A stretch of DNA of 64,000 nt, from assembly GCF_009865135.1 (NCBI RefSeq), contig NZ_WWGH01000001.1:1240001-1304000 (forward strand), read 5' to 3'. A program made the translations under genes and the position numbers. A model generated the notes under the pieces. That model saw only the letters and a list, made by a program, of their open reading frames with translations, was not told the DNA's origin and did no database searches. Of the stretch, positions 24,702-34,697 are shown one piece after another. Numbering within the stretch: the first letter of the stretch is position 1; the number at the start of each line of letters is the position of its first letter. The DNA is from Streptomyces sp. SID8374 (GTDB lineage Bacteria; Actinomycetota; Actinomycetes; Streptomycetales; Streptomycetaceae).

Positions 24702-26240
24702 ATGGCTCATCTGGCATCGAGACGGACCCGCGCGCTCGCGCTGCCCGTCGGACTCGCGCTCGTCGCCTCGCTCGGCTTCCTGCCGGCGGCGACGGCCACG
24801 GCGGCGCCCACCGGCGCACCGGCCACCGCGACCCCGCGCACCGACGGGCCGAAGCTGAGTTACGTCGTCAACACCGGCAGCGGCCGCAGCGCCGTCCAGC
24901 AGGTGGAGAAGGCCGTCAGGCAGGCCGGCGGCACCGTCGTCATCTCGTACGACCAGATCGGCGTGATCGTCGCCCACTCGCAGAACCCGGCCTTCGGCGA
25001 AACGATCCGCCGCGTACGGGGTGTGCAGTCGGCGGGGGCGACCCGGACCAACCCGATCGTGCCGCAGGCCACCAAGGACGTCGGTGCCATAGCGCAGCCG
25101 CTGACCGAGGCCCAGGCGAAGGCCGCGGCCGCACAGGCGACGGCGGACGAGGACCCGCTGGAGCCGTTGCAGTGGTCGCTGCCCGCGATCAAGGCGGACA
25201 AGGCGCACCAGAAGTCGCTCGGCTCGAAGAAGGTGACGGTCGCCGTCATCGACACGGGCGTGGACGACACCCACCCGGACCTGGCGCCCAACTTCGACCG
25301 GGCCGCCTCCGTCAACTGTGTCACGGGCGCTCCGGACACCACCGCCGGTTCCTGGCGACCGGCGGCGGGCGAGAGCGACCACGGCACGCATGTGGCGGGC
25401 ACCATCGCCGCCGCGAAGAACGGCTTCGGGGTCACCGGTGTGGCGCCGGGCGTGAAGGTCTCCGGCATCAAGGTCTCCGTACCGGACGGCTACTTCTACA
25501 CCGAGGCCGTCGTCTGCGGCTTCCTCTGGGCGGCCGAGCACGGCGTCGACGTGACCAACAACAGCTACTACACCGACCCGTGGCTGTTCGCCTGCAAGAA
25601 CGACCCGGACCAGGGAGCCCTGGTCGAGTCCCTGACCCGCGCCGTCAAGTACGCCGAGCGCAAGGGCACGGTCAACGTCGCCGCCGCGGGCAACGCCCGC
25701 CACGACCTGTCGTCCCGCACGATCGAGGACCGGACCAGCCCGAACGACACCGACCCGGTCACCCGGACGATCGACCCGCGGGTCTGCCCCGACATCCCGA
25801 CCATGCTGCCGGGCGTCGTGACCGTCTCCGCGACGGGCGCCAAGGGCCTGAAGTCCTCGTACTCGAACTACGGCAAGGGCGTCATCGATGTCGCGGCCCC
25901 CGGCGGTGACTCGACGATCTACCAGACCCCCGAGCCGCCGGCCGTCAACGGGCTGATCCTCTCGACGCTGCCGGGCGGCAGGTTCGGCTACAAGGCCGGT
26001 ACGTCGATGGCGTCCCCGCACGTCGCGGGCGTCGTGGCCCTGATCAAGTCCCGCCACCCCTACGCCTCACCGGCCGCGGTGAAGGCGCTGCTGGTCCTCC
26101 AGGCGGACGCGAAGGCGTGCGGCGCGCCGTACGACATCGACGGCGACGGCACCGTCGACGCGGTCTGCGAGGGCACCAAGCTCTACAACGGCTTCTACGG
26201 GGCCGGAGTGGTGGACGCGCTGGACGCGGTCCGCTGGTAG
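24702..26240 (+). CDS. Secreted subtilisin-like (S8) serine protease
   Basis: This 512-residue preproenzyme has a signal peptide (about 1-35; RRTRALALPVGLALVASLGF, ending AAP), an I9-like propeptide (about 50-150) and a peptidase S8 domain. The catalytic residues are D184 (VIDTGVDDTHPD), H227 (DHGTHVAG) and S435 (GTSMASPHVAG), with oxyanion N331 (AAAGN). Cysteines at about 206, 272, 298 and 362 could form disulfides. ATG 24702 is preceded by a GGAG-type site. The gene is monocistronic, and a 14-bp terminator stem follows. Spontaneous maturation by propeptide cleavage is expected for the family. Confidence 0.94.
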   Translation: MAHLASRRTRALALPVGLALVASLGFLPAATATAAPTGAPATATPRTDGPKLSYVVNTGSGRSAVQQVEKAVRQAGGTVVISYDQIGVIVAHSQNPAFGETIRRVRGVQSAGATRTNPIVPQATKDVGAIAQPLTEAQAKAAAAQATADEDPLEPLQWSLPAIKADKAHQKSLGSKKVTVAVIDTGVDDTHPDLAPNFDRAASVNCVTGAPDTTAGSWRPAAGESDHGTHVAGTIAAAKNGFGVTGVAPGVKVSGIKVSVPDGYFYTEAVVCGFLWAAEHGVDVTNNSYYTDPWLFACKNDPDQGALVESLTRAVKYAERKGTVNVAAAGNARHDLSSRTIEDRTSPNDTDPVTRTIDPRVCPDIPTMLPGVVTVSATGAKGLKSSYSNYGKGVIDVAAPGGDSTIYQTPEPPAVNGLILSTLPGGRFGYKAGTSMASPHVAGVVALIKSRHPYASPAAVKALLVLQADAKACGAPYDIDGDGTVDAVCEGTKLYNGFYGAGVVDALDAVRW

Positions 26241-26259
26241 GCGGATGACCGAACGATGA

Positions 26260-26294
26260 GCGAGGGCCCGGGGACGTTCTCCCCGGGCCCTCGC
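26260..26294. terminator. Hairpin terminator after the subtilisin gene
   Basis: A 14-bp perfect stem (GCGAGGGCCCGGGG and its complement) has a 7-base loop. A degenerate run of ATGTGC-type short repeats follows to about 26341. Confidence 0.8.
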
Positions 26295-26361
26295 CATGTG
26301 CGATGCGCGATGTCCGATGTGCCATGTGCCATGTGCCCTGAGCACGAAGGTGAGTTGGGCG

Positions 26362-27405
26362 CTACGGCGTGATGAGCACCTTCAGCGCGGTCCGCGCGTC
26401 CATCGCCTCGTAGCCCGCGGGCACCTCGTCGAGGCCGATCGACAGGTCGAAGACGGGCGAGGGGTCGATCGTGCCGTCCAGCACGTCGGGGAGCAGCTCG
26501 GGGATGTACGTCCGCACGGGGGCGACACCGCCGCGCAGGGCGATGTTCCGGCCGAACATCACGCCGAGGTCCACGCCGGAGGCGCTGCCGTGCGGGACGC
26601 CGACGTAGCCGATGGAGCCGCCGTCGCGGACGATGTCCAGCGCGGTGCGCATCGACTGCTCGGTGCCGACCGCCTCGATGACGCTGTGGGCGCCTTCGCC
26701 GCGGGTCAGCTCCCGTACGGCGGCGAGGGCGGCCTCGCCCCGCTCGGCGACCACGTCGGTCGCGCCGAAGCGGCGGGCGATGTCGGTGCGCGCGGTGTGC
26801 CGGCCCAGCGCGATGATGCGCTCGGCGCCGAGCCGCTTGGCGGCCAGTACCCCGCACAGCCCGACCGCGCCGTCCCCGACGACCGCGACGGTGGAGCCCT
26901 GGGTGACGCCCGCGCCCACGGCGGCGTGGTGGCCGGTGCCCAGGACGTCGGAGAGGGCCAGCAGGGCGGTGAGGAGCCGGCCGTCGGAGGCGGCGTCGGC
27001 GGGGAGCCTGACCAGGGTGCCGTCGGCGTACGGGACGCGGACGGCCTCGCCCTGCCCGCCGTCCGAGCCGACCGAGCCCCAGAAGCCGCCCTCGGGGCAG
27101 GAGGTGGTGAGGCCTTCGGCGCAGTAGGAGCAGGTGCCGTCGGACCAGACGAACGGGGCGACGACGAGGTCCCCGACGGCGAAGCCGTCGACCCCGGCGC
27201 CGGTCTCCTCGACGACTCCGAGAAACTCGTGCCCGATGCGCTGGCCGGGCTGCCGGGCGGCCTCGCCCCGGTACGCCCACAGGTCGCTGCCGCAGATGCA
27301 GGCCTTGAGGACCCGCACCACCGCGTCGGTGGGCCGCCGGACCGCCGGGTCCGGCACCTCCTCGACCCGGATGTCGTGGGGAGCGTGGATTACTGTGGCG
27401 CGCAT
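26362..27405 (-). CDS. Zinc-dependent alcohol dehydrogenase (MDR superfamily)
   Basis: This 347-residue medium-chain dehydrogenase has catalytic zinc ligands C38 (CICGSD) and H59-E60 (GHE). The structural zinc loop has three cysteines (CSYCAEGLTTSC). The Rossmann motif is VVGDGAVGLCG, and the following strand ends ALGRHTARTD, suggesting NADP preference. Close relatives act on alcohols or aldehydes; the substrate is unknown. The gene stands alone, convergent with the subtilisin gene and downstream of the lysoplasmalogenase gene on the same strand. Confidence 0.88.
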   Translation of the reverse strand: MRATVIHAPHDIRVEEVPDPAVRRPTDAVVRVLKACICGSDLWAYRGEAARQPGQRIGHEFLGVVEETGAGVDGFAVGDLVVAPFVWSDGTCSYCAEGLTTSCPEGGFWGSVGSDGGQGEAVRVPYADGTLVRLPADAASDGRLLTALLALSDVLGTGHHAAVGAGVTQGSTVAVVGDGAVGLCGVLAAKRLGAERIIALGRHTARTDIARRFGATDVVAERGEAALAAVRELTRGEGAHSVIEAVGTEQSMRTALDIVRDGGSIGYVGVPHGSASGVDLGVMFGRNIALRGGVAPVRTYIPELLPDVLDGTIDPSPVFDLSIGLDEVPAGYEAMDARTALKVLITP

Positions 27406-27476
27406 ACGGGGAGGTCCTTGCCGGTCTCAGGTGCTGATACCCCGGTCACGGTACGCCGGGTTCGTGCTGCCCCGCC

Positions 27477-28171
27477 CTAGGGAGTGTCCGACCGCTCCCC
27501 CGCCCCTGCCGCGAGGGCTCCGAGGGCGAGCAGGGACTGTGCGGCGATGTAGGTGAGCATCACCCAGAAGTCGGGGGCGGGCAGCTGCGACCAGTCGGCG
27601 ATGCCGGTGGCGATGAGGGCGTCGGAGAGCAGGAAGAGCGCCCCGCCGGCCGCCGCGTACCGGCCGAGGACGCCGGCCCGCCACGCCATCGCGGTGAGCA
27701 GCAGGCTGTACCCGGCCAGCGGGGCGCGCAGCTCCGCCGGGAGGCCGGGCCAGATCAGGACGAGGAAGACGACGAGCACGACGGCGTACGCGACCGCCGT
27801 GGCCGGCGAGCCACGCGCCGGTCCCGGGGCGGCCCGCCCCCGCCCGAACAGCGTCAGGTAGCAGACATGGCCGACGGCGAAGGAGCCCATCCCGAGGAGG
27901 AACGCCAGGTCGTTGTCGGCGAGCAGGAACGCATCACCGCCCCACCCGAACAGCAGGGCGGCGATGAGCAGCCGGGGCCCGCCCCGGACGGCGGCGTACC
28001 CGGCGAGCAGCGGCATCAGGAGCGGTTTGGCGACCAGGTGGACGGTGTCGAGTCCGGCGAGGAGCCCGGCGAGGTCGACGGCGGCGGCGAGCAGGAAGGC
28101 ACCGAGGAGGGGCCGGGCGAACCGCCCGGGCCCTGCCGTCTCCGGCCTGGCGGGGCGGGACGCGGTGGCGC

Positions 28172-28175
<4 letters not shown>
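27477..28175 (-). CDS. Lysoplasmalogenase (YhhN/TMEM86 family)
   Basis: This 232-residue protein has about eight membrane helices. YhhN/TMEM86 proteins hydrolyse the vinyl-ether bond of lysoplasmalogens. Family features include KPLLMPLLAGY, LLFGWGGDAFLL with conserved acidic residues, GHVCYLTLF, and the C-terminal LFLLSDALIA...FWVMLTYIAAQSLL. The ATG at 28173-28175 overlaps the stop of the upstream hydroxylase gene (ATGA), so the two products are made together. The activity of the bacterial member is inferred from family only. Confidence 0.87.
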
Positions 28176-29128
<953 letters not shown>

Positions 29129-29207
29129 GCGAGCACCGTAGGGCCGCCGGTCGGCGAGGGCTAGACGTTGTTACCCACAAGTATGCGAGACGCCTTGTCA
29201 GCAGACT

Positions 29208-29224
29208 TTGGCACCTTCTGCCAA
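29208..29224. promoter_or_regulatory. Inverted repeat upstream of the NACHT gene
   Basis: TTGGCA-CCTTC-TGCCAA is a 6-bp perfect inverted repeat. It lies 54 bases before the NACHT start, in a locally A+T-richer gap divergent from the hydroxylase gene. It may be an operator; no regulator is adjacent. Confidence 0.4.
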
Positions 29225-29277
29225 TGGACCGGCCGTAGGATTTGCGGCACGCGTGTCGCCGAGGGGGAGGAACGCAC

Positions 29278-32200
29278 GTGTCCGGTACGGAAGTTGCCCT
29301 GATTCGGCTGGCCACGACGGTGCTCGGCTCGGCCACCAAGACGTTGTTGACGCCCCGACCCGGCGCGGGCCTGGTCCCGGACCCGGTCCGCCCGCTCCCC
29401 CGCCCACCGAAGCCGGACCGGCTGGCGAAGGTGCTGGCGGGGCGCATGTCCGAGTCGTACGGGGATCTGCCCGAGCACGAGCGGCTGGCCGCGGTCGCCT
29501 CCGTACAGGACACGTTCGTGGCGGCGAGCGAACTGGAAGCCGGGCGGCTGTTCGCGGTGGAGCTGGACCCGGAGCGGCTGCGGGCGGAGCTGTCTGCGCC
29601 CGCCCCCGGGCTCTCAGCGCGCGCCTGCGGTCTGTACGAGGACCTGCTCGGCCGCTGCTGCGCGCATCTGGTGGAACAGCTGACAGCCCACCCGTCGTTC
29701 GCGGCGCGGGCGGCGGTGGAGCAGATCCGGGCGGCGGGGCGGACGCGGGCGCTGGTGAAGGACGTACGGGACCGGGTCGGCCTGCGCACGGACGCGGCGG
29801 ACCTCGAGTTCGAGGTGCGGTACGCGGAGTTCATCGCGACGACCAACAGCCGGGTGGAGCTGTTCGGGCTGACGCTCGGAAGGTCGGCGGGCGGATGGCC
29901 GCTGGAGACGGCGTACATCGGTCTTGAGGTCAGCGGGGATTACGGGATCACCGACCGGTACGGTCTGGACCAGCCGGTCCGGACCACGGTCAGGATCGAA
30001 CAAGCCCTCGGCGAGCGGGACCGGCTGTTACTGCGGGGCCCGGCTGGTTCCGGCAAGAGCACGCTGGTGCAGTGGCTGGCTCTGAATGCTGCGCGGCAGA
30101 CGTTCGGGAGTGAGCTGGCCGACTGGAACCGGTGCGTTCCGTTTGTCCTGCGCCTACGCGCCTTCACAGCCCTCGATGTACTGCCCGCCCCTGAGGAGTT
30201 CCTGCGAGCGGCCGGGGTTCCGCTGCACGGCTCGGCCCCGGCCGGCTGGGCGGACCGGCTGATGCAGAAGGGCCGGGCGCTGGTGCTGGTCGACGGGGTC
30301 GACGAGGTGCCGGACCGGCTGCGCAAGCGCACCGAGCGCTGGCTGAAGGATCTGATCGCGGCCTACCCCCTGGCCAGATACGTGGTGACGACTCGTCCCT
30401 CGGCGGTCCCGGAGGGCTGGCTCTCCGGCTCCGGCTTTGAGCCGCACACGCTGCTGGCGATGGGTCAGGAGGACGTCCGCGCCTTCGTCGGCCACTGGCA
30501 CCGGGCGGCCCGCGCGGAGTGCCGGTCCGATGAGGAGCGCGCCGAGCTGGACACGTACGAGAACGCGCTCCGCCGTGCGGTCGGCACCCGTCGGGACTTG
30601 GGGCTGCTCGCGACGAACCCGCTGATGTGCGCCCTGCTCTGCGCGCTGAACCGGGACCGCCGGATGCAGTTGCCGAGGGCCCGCAAGGAGCTGTACGACG
30701 CGGCGCTGGACATGTTGCTGGTACGGCGCGACACCGAGCGCGAGATCGTCGGGGTGGAGGGCGTCGACCTGACCCGGGAGGAGCAGACAGCTCTGCTCCA
30801 GCGGCTGGCGTACTGGCTGATCCGGAACGGCCTGGTCGAGGCGCGGCAGGAAGAAGCGGTGGCCCTGCTCACCGACTGGCTGCGGGCCATGTCCCAGGTC
30901 CGGGGCGCCCCCGAGCAGGTCTTCGCGCATCTGTTGAACCGCAGCGGTCTCCTCCGCGAACCGGCCACGGGCGCGGTGGGGTTCGTGCATCGCACCTTCC
31001 AGGACTACCTGGGTGCGAAGGCCGCGGTCGAGGCCCGCGACTTCGGCGTCCTGGTCGGCCATGCCCACGAGGACCAGTGGGACGACGTGGTCCAGATGGC
31101 GGTGGGGCACGCGCGGCCGGACGAGCGGGCGATGCTGCTGACGTCCTTGCTGGACCGGGCGGACAGGGAGCCGGAGCACACGCACCGGCTGGTGCTGCTG
31201 GCGGCGGGGAGCCTGGCCCATGCGCCGGAGCTGGATCCTGGGGTGCGGGAGGAAGTGGAGAGGCGGACGGCGGGGCTGTTGCCGCCGGACGGAGAGGAGA
31301 ACGTTCGCGAGCTGGCCAAGGTGGGCGATCTGGCGGTGGAGCTGCTGTCGTCGATGGTGGACGGGTTGAGCGAGCGGGAGACGGCCACGGTTGTGCAGAC
31401 GGCCGCGGCGGTGGGCAGCGAGGCGGCGTACGAGCTGGTGAAGCAGATCCGAGCGGACCAGAGTCATGTGGTCGCGAACGAGCTCTGCACGGCTTGGCAA
31501 CGGTTCGACGCGGATGCCTACGCGCGGGAGGTTCTCGCGCCTCTGACCTGGCGTAGCGTCCCCGTGCGAGCGGAGACCGAAGCTCAGTTGGCCGCCCTGC
31601 GCCACATCCCGGGTCTGCTCAACGTGACGGTTGTCGGCGACCGCGGCCTGTCCGAGATCACCTCACGACCGGATCTGGAGCGGGTCTTCCTTTACCGGAA
31701 CAGCCTGATCGAGGACGTGAGTTCACTCGCCGCCATGCCCCGCCTGCACGAGATCGGTCTGAGCAGTTGCCCGCAGATCCGGTGCATCGCGCCACTTGCC
31801 CGGCCCGGGCTGGAGTGGCTGTCTCTCGTAGACCTGCATCCGTCACTCGATCCGGCGCCGCTCACGGAGATGCCTGACCTCCGCTTCCTCGTGCTCTGCC
31901 ATCCCTTTCCCACGGCGACCTTCGGCGGACTGCCCATATGTGAGCAGGTGACCGAACTCGTCCTGCCCCAGCAGTCCCGGCAGCTGAGCCTGGAAGGCCT
32001 GGACCGCTGGACGAGTCTGCGAGCGTTGAGCCTCTACGGCCTGTCCCAGCTCCAGCAGCTCAACACTATGACGTCGCTGCACCACCTGGAGCGGCTGAAC
32101 ATCTACGGGATACCCGACCTCGACTTGCGACTGGTAGCCCCCCTCACCGCACTACGTGAGCTCCTCCTGGTGCCGCAGAGCCAGCACTTGGACGTCTCCC

Positions 32201-32370
32201 CCCTCGCCGAGATGCCTCACCTCGTCTCTCTCACTCTCTACGGAAGCGGCCGCCCCTTCGACCTCAGCCCCCTCGCAGCTTGCGAGGACCTGACCATCCA
32301 CCTGCCCCACGGCACCCACGCCACCGGCCTCGAACTCTTCCCCCCGGAACGCCTCATCCGCCTCCCCTGA
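29278..32370 (+). CDS. Large NACHT-domain NTPase with leucine-rich-repeat-like C-terminus
   Basis: This 1030-residue STAND NTPase resembles NLR immune proteins. An N-terminal helical region (about 1-225) resembles the helical domain that precedes many bacterial NACHT modules. The NACHT domain has Walker A GPAGSGKS (254-261), a Walker B/NACHT acidic cluster LVDGVDE (337-343), and sensor-like ARYVVTTRPSA. A helical winged region follows (about 430-760). The C-terminus (about 778-1030) is made of LRR-like units (LPQQSRQLSLEGL, LRALSLYGLSQLQQL, LERLNIYGI). Codon 251 is TTA, the bldA-dependent leucine codon. The GTG at 29278 follows GGGGGAGG. Bacterial NACHT proteins often defend against phage; here that is inference. 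No partner gene is adjacent. Confidence 0.9.
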   Translation: MSGTEVALIRLATTVLGSATKTLLTPRPGAGLVPDPVRPLPRPPKPDRLAKVLAGRMSESYGDLPEHERLAAVASVQDTFVAASELEAGRLFAVELDPERLRAELSAPAPGLSARACGLYEDLLGRCCAHLVEQLTAHPSFAARAAVEQIRAAGRTRALVKDVRDRVGLRTDAADLEFEVRYAEFIATTNSRVELFGLTLGRSAGGWPLETAYIGLEVSGDYGITDRYGLDQPVRTTVRIEQALGERDRLLLRGPAGSGKSTLVQWLALNAARQTFGSELADWNRCVPFVLRLRAFTALDVLPAPEEFLRAAGVPLHGSAPAGWADRLMQKGRALVLVDGVDEVPDRLRKRTERWLKDLIAAYPLARYVVTTRPSAVPEGWLSGSGFEPHTLLAMGQEDVRAFVGHWHRAARAECRSDEERAELDTYENALRRAVGTRRDLGLLATNPLMCALLCALNRDRRMQLPRARKELYDAALDMLLVRRDTEREIVGVEGVDLTREEQTALLQRLAYWLIRNGLVEARQEEAVALLTDWLRAMSQVRGAPEQVFAHLLNRSGLLREPATGAVGFVHRTFQDYLGAKAAVEARDFGVLVGHAHEDQWDDVVQMAVGHARPDERAMLLTSLLDRADREPEHTHRLVLLAAGSLAHAPELDPGVREEVERRTAGLLPPDGEENVRELAKVGDLAVELLSSMVDGLSERETATVVQTAAAVGSEAAYELVKQIRADQSHVVANELCTAWQRFDADAYAREVLAPLTWRSVPVRAETEAQLAALRHIPGLLNVTVVGDRGLSEITSRPDLERVFLYRNSLIEDVSSLAAMPRLHEIGLSSCPQIRCIAPLARPGLEWLSLVDLHPSLDPAPLTEMPDLRFLVLCHPFPTATFGGLPICEQVTELVLPQQSRQLSLEGLDRWTSLRALSLYGLSQLQQLNTMTSLHHLERLNIYGIPDLDLRLVAPLTALRELLLVPQSQHLDVSPLAEMPHLVSLTLYGSGRPFDLSPLAACEDLTIHLPHGTHATGLELFPPERLIRLP

Positions 32371-32431
32371 CCCACCCCCCGGAGCCGCCCGAATAGGGCC
32401 CTGTCAGTCCCGGCCCGTATTCTCTGTGACC

Positions 32432-33439
32432 ATGCTCGACGACCGCCAGACAGCCGCGCCATGGCCGACCGCCTACCCCCAGGGGTACGCGGTCGTCGAC
32501 GTGGAGACCACCGGCCTCGCCCGGGACGACCGGATAGTGTCTGCCGCCGTCTACCGGCTGGACGCCCTGGGCAATGTCGAGGACCACTGGTACACGCTGG
32601 TGAACCCGGAGCGGGACCCCGGTCCCGTCTGGATCCACGGGCTGACGAGCGACGTGCTGGAGGGCGCGCCGCTCTTCCCGGAGGTCGCCGCCGAGTTGTC
32701 GGCGCGGCTCGCGGACCGGGTGCTCGTCGCGCACAACGCGGCGTTCGACTGGTCGATGATCGCCCGGGAGTACGCGCGGGCCTCGGTGATCGCCCCGGTG
32801 GAGCAGCGGCTCTGCACGATCGCGCTCGCCAAGGAGCTGCGGCTGCCGCTGCCCAACCACAAGCTGGCCTCGCTCGCCGCCCACTTCGGCGTCGTACAGC
32901 AGCACGCGCACCACGCCCTGGACGACGCCCGGGTGCTGGCCGAGGCGTTCCGGCCGAGTCTGCACGCGGCGGCGCGGGGCGGGGTGCGGCTGCCGTTGCT
33001 GGAGTGCCGGCCGCTGACCGAGTGGTCGGACTCCCCCGTCGCCCCGCGCGTCGGGTATCAGCCCTTCCGGCAGCCGAACAGCTGGCGGCCCTCGCGCAAG
33101 CGGCCGGCCTGCCCGTATCCCAATCCGGGGCGGTACGAGAAGGAGAAGCCGCTCCAGCAGGGGATGCGGGTGGCGTTCTCCGGGGACACCTCGATCGACC
33201 GGGAGCTGCTGGAGGACCGGGCGGTGGAGGCGGGGCTGCATGTGGCGACCAGTGTGTCGCGGCTGACCAGTCTGCTGGTGACCAACGACCCGGACGCGGC
33301 GACGTCGAAGACGCAGAAGGCGAAGGCGTTCGGCACGCCGATCCTGGAGGAGAGCGCCTTCACGCACCTGCTGCGCGATGTGGCGCCCGCCGACGGGGCC
33401 GTCCTCCCGCACCAGGCGCCGCCACCGTCATCGGAGTGA
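32432..33439 (+). CDS. DEDD 3'-5' exonuclease with C-terminal BRCT domain
   Basis: This protein of about 335 residues has a DnaQ-like exonuclease domain (about 15-175) with the acidic motifs DVETTG, HNAAFDWSM and HHALDDARVL. A BRCT-like domain lies at about 240-315 (GMRVAFSGDTSIDRELLEDRAVEAGL, VTNDPDAATSKTQKAKAFG). It probably acts in DNA repair or trimming. I use ATG 32432; a GTG two codons earlier is possible. No ribosome binding site is visible, and a TATTCT (32418-32423) lies just 8 bases before the ATG, so the mRNA may be leaderless. Confidence 0.87.
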   Translation: MLDDRQTAAPWPTAYPQGYAVVDVETTGLARDDRIVSAAVYRLDALGNVEDHWYTLVNPERDPGPVWIHGLTSDVLEGAPLFPEVAAELSARLADRVLVAHNAAFDWSMIAREYARASVIAPVEQRLCTIALAKELRLPLPNHKLASLAAHFGVVQQHAHHALDDARVLAEAFRPSLHAAARGGVRLPLLECRPLTEWSDSPVAPRVGYQPFRQPNSWRPSRKRPACPYPNPGRYEKEKPLQQGMRVAFSGDTSIDRELLEDRAVEAGLHVATSVSRLTSLLVTNDPDAATSKTQKAKAFGTPILEESAFTHLLRDVAPADGAVLPHQAPPPSSE

Positions 33440-33502
33440 ACCGGGCGCGACTCGCCCGGCGTCCGCTCGCCCGTCGCCGCCGGGCGTCCCACCCTGTGGC
33501 GC

Positions 33503-33736
33503 ATGGCACGTTGTGAGGTTTGCGGAAACGACTACGGCATGTCCTTCGAGGTGCACGCACAGGGCGCGGTGCACGTCTTCGACTGCTTCTCCTGCGCCAT
33601 CCACCGCATGGCGCCGATCTGCGAGCACTGCCGGGTCCAGGTGATCGGGCAGGGCGTCGAGGCGGACGGGCACTGGTACTGCGGCGCCCACTGCGCCCGC
33701 GCCGAGGGGAAGGCGGGCATCGTGGACAAAGTGTGA
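33503..33736 (+). CDS. Small double zinc-finger (LIM-like) protein
   Basis: This 77-residue protein has eight cysteines in four pairs (C4/C7, C28/C31, C40/C43, C60/C64) and several histidines. The pattern suggests two zinc-ribbon or LIM-like modules. The phrase CAIHRMAPICEHCRVQ is conserved in Streptomyces orthologues as I remember them. There is no signal peptide. It could be a protein-binding adaptor or metal-binding protein; the function is unknown. It starts 63 bases after the exonuclease gene in the same direction. Confidence 0.8.
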   Translation: MARCEVCGNDYGMSFEVHAQGAVHVFDCFSCAIHRMAPICEHCRVQVIGQGVEADGHWYCGAHCARAEGKAGIVDKV

Positions 33737-33749
33737 CGGATCATCCCCT

Positions 33750-33767
33750 TGCCGGGCCTCCCCGGCA
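33750..33767 (+). terminator. Short hairpin, weak terminator
   Basis: TGCCGGG-CCTC-CCCGGCA is a 7-bp stem, 13 bases after the zinc-finger gene stop. Confidence 0.35.
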
Positions 33768-33814
33768 GTACCCCTGAGTGCCGCACCCCATGTCCCCGGT
33801 TGTACGGTCATGGG

Positions 33815-34621
33815 GTGTACCGCTTCCTGTTGACCCGGCAGTGGGTGATCCTCACCCTGCTGGCTCTCGTACTGATGCCGACCATGGTCGAGCTGGGGTT
33901 CTGGCAGTTCCACCGCCATCAGCACCGGGTCGCGCAGAACGAGCTGATCTCGCGGAACCTGAAGGCCGATCCGGCTCCGGTCACCGATCTCACCTCCCCG
34001 GGGCACACCGTCCCGCGCGCCGACTACTGGCGGGCGGTGACCGCGACGGGCACATTCGACACGGAGCACGAGGTCGTGGTCCGCCGGCGTACGTCGGAGG
34101 ACGACCGGATCGGCGTCCATGTGCTGACCCCGCTGGACCTGCGGGACGGGGGCACCGTCCTGGTCAACCGGGGCTGGGTCCCCGCCGCGCCGAACCAGAC
34201 GGAGTACCCGGACGTGCCGCCCGCCCCCCGGGGCGAAGTGACCGTCACCGGGCGGCTCAAGGCCGACGAGACGACCGGCAGCAGCGGCATCAAGGACCTG
34301 GCGGGGCTGCCGGACCGGCAGGTCATGCTCATCAACAGCGAGCAGCAGGCGCATCTGCTCTCCCGCGAGGTCCTCGGCGGATACATCGAACAGACCGCCC
34401 CCGAGTCCGCGGGCGGGCTGCCCGAGCAGATCGCCGACCCCGACGACAGCTCCATCGGCCCGCACATGGCGTACGCCGTCCAGTGGTGGCTGTTCGTCGC
34501 CGCCGTTCCGGTCGGCTGGATCATCCTCGTACGGCGGGAGAAGCGCGACCGCGAGGAGGCCGCCGCGAAGGGCGAACCGGCCGGCGAGGTCTCCGAGCAG
34601 CCCGCACCCGCGAGCGCCTGA
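33815..34621 (+). CDS. SURF1-family cytochrome oxidase assembly protein
   Basis: This 268-residue membrane protein has an N-terminal helix (about 9-29) with the SURF1 signature LGFWQFHRHQHR, a long extracytoplasmic domain (YWRAVTATGTF, VLVNRGWVP), and a C-terminal helix (about 223-243, HMAYAVQWWLFVAAVPVGWIILV). SURF1 helps insert haem and copper into cytochrome c oxidase. GTG 33815 gives the first membrane helix the expected short N-terminal tail. The C-terminal 25 residues are charged and disordered. Confidence 0.9.
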   Translation: MYRFLLTRQWVILTLLALVLMPTMVELGFWQFHRHQHRVAQNELISRNLKADPAPVTDLTSPGHTVPRADYWRAVTATGTFDTEHEVVVRRRTSEDDRIGVHVLTPLDLRDGGTVLVNRGWVPAAPNQTEYPDVPPAPRGEVTVTGRLKADETTGSSGIKDLAGLPDRQVMLINSEQQAHLLSREVLGGYIEQTAPESAGGLPEQIADPDDSSIGPHMAYAVQWWLFVAAVPVGWIILVRREKRDREEAAAKGEPAGEVSEQPAPASA

Positions 34622-34697
34622 GAGGCCCTGGGCTCTGAGAGTTCCGGCACACAGAACGGCTGGTTGACGAGGGTCCGGTTCGGGAAGACGCCAGAGC

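Noticed and set aside
26295..26341. ATGTGC-type short repeats after the subtilisin gene
   Set aside because: Degenerate low-complexity run of 7-9 bases; nothing indicates function.
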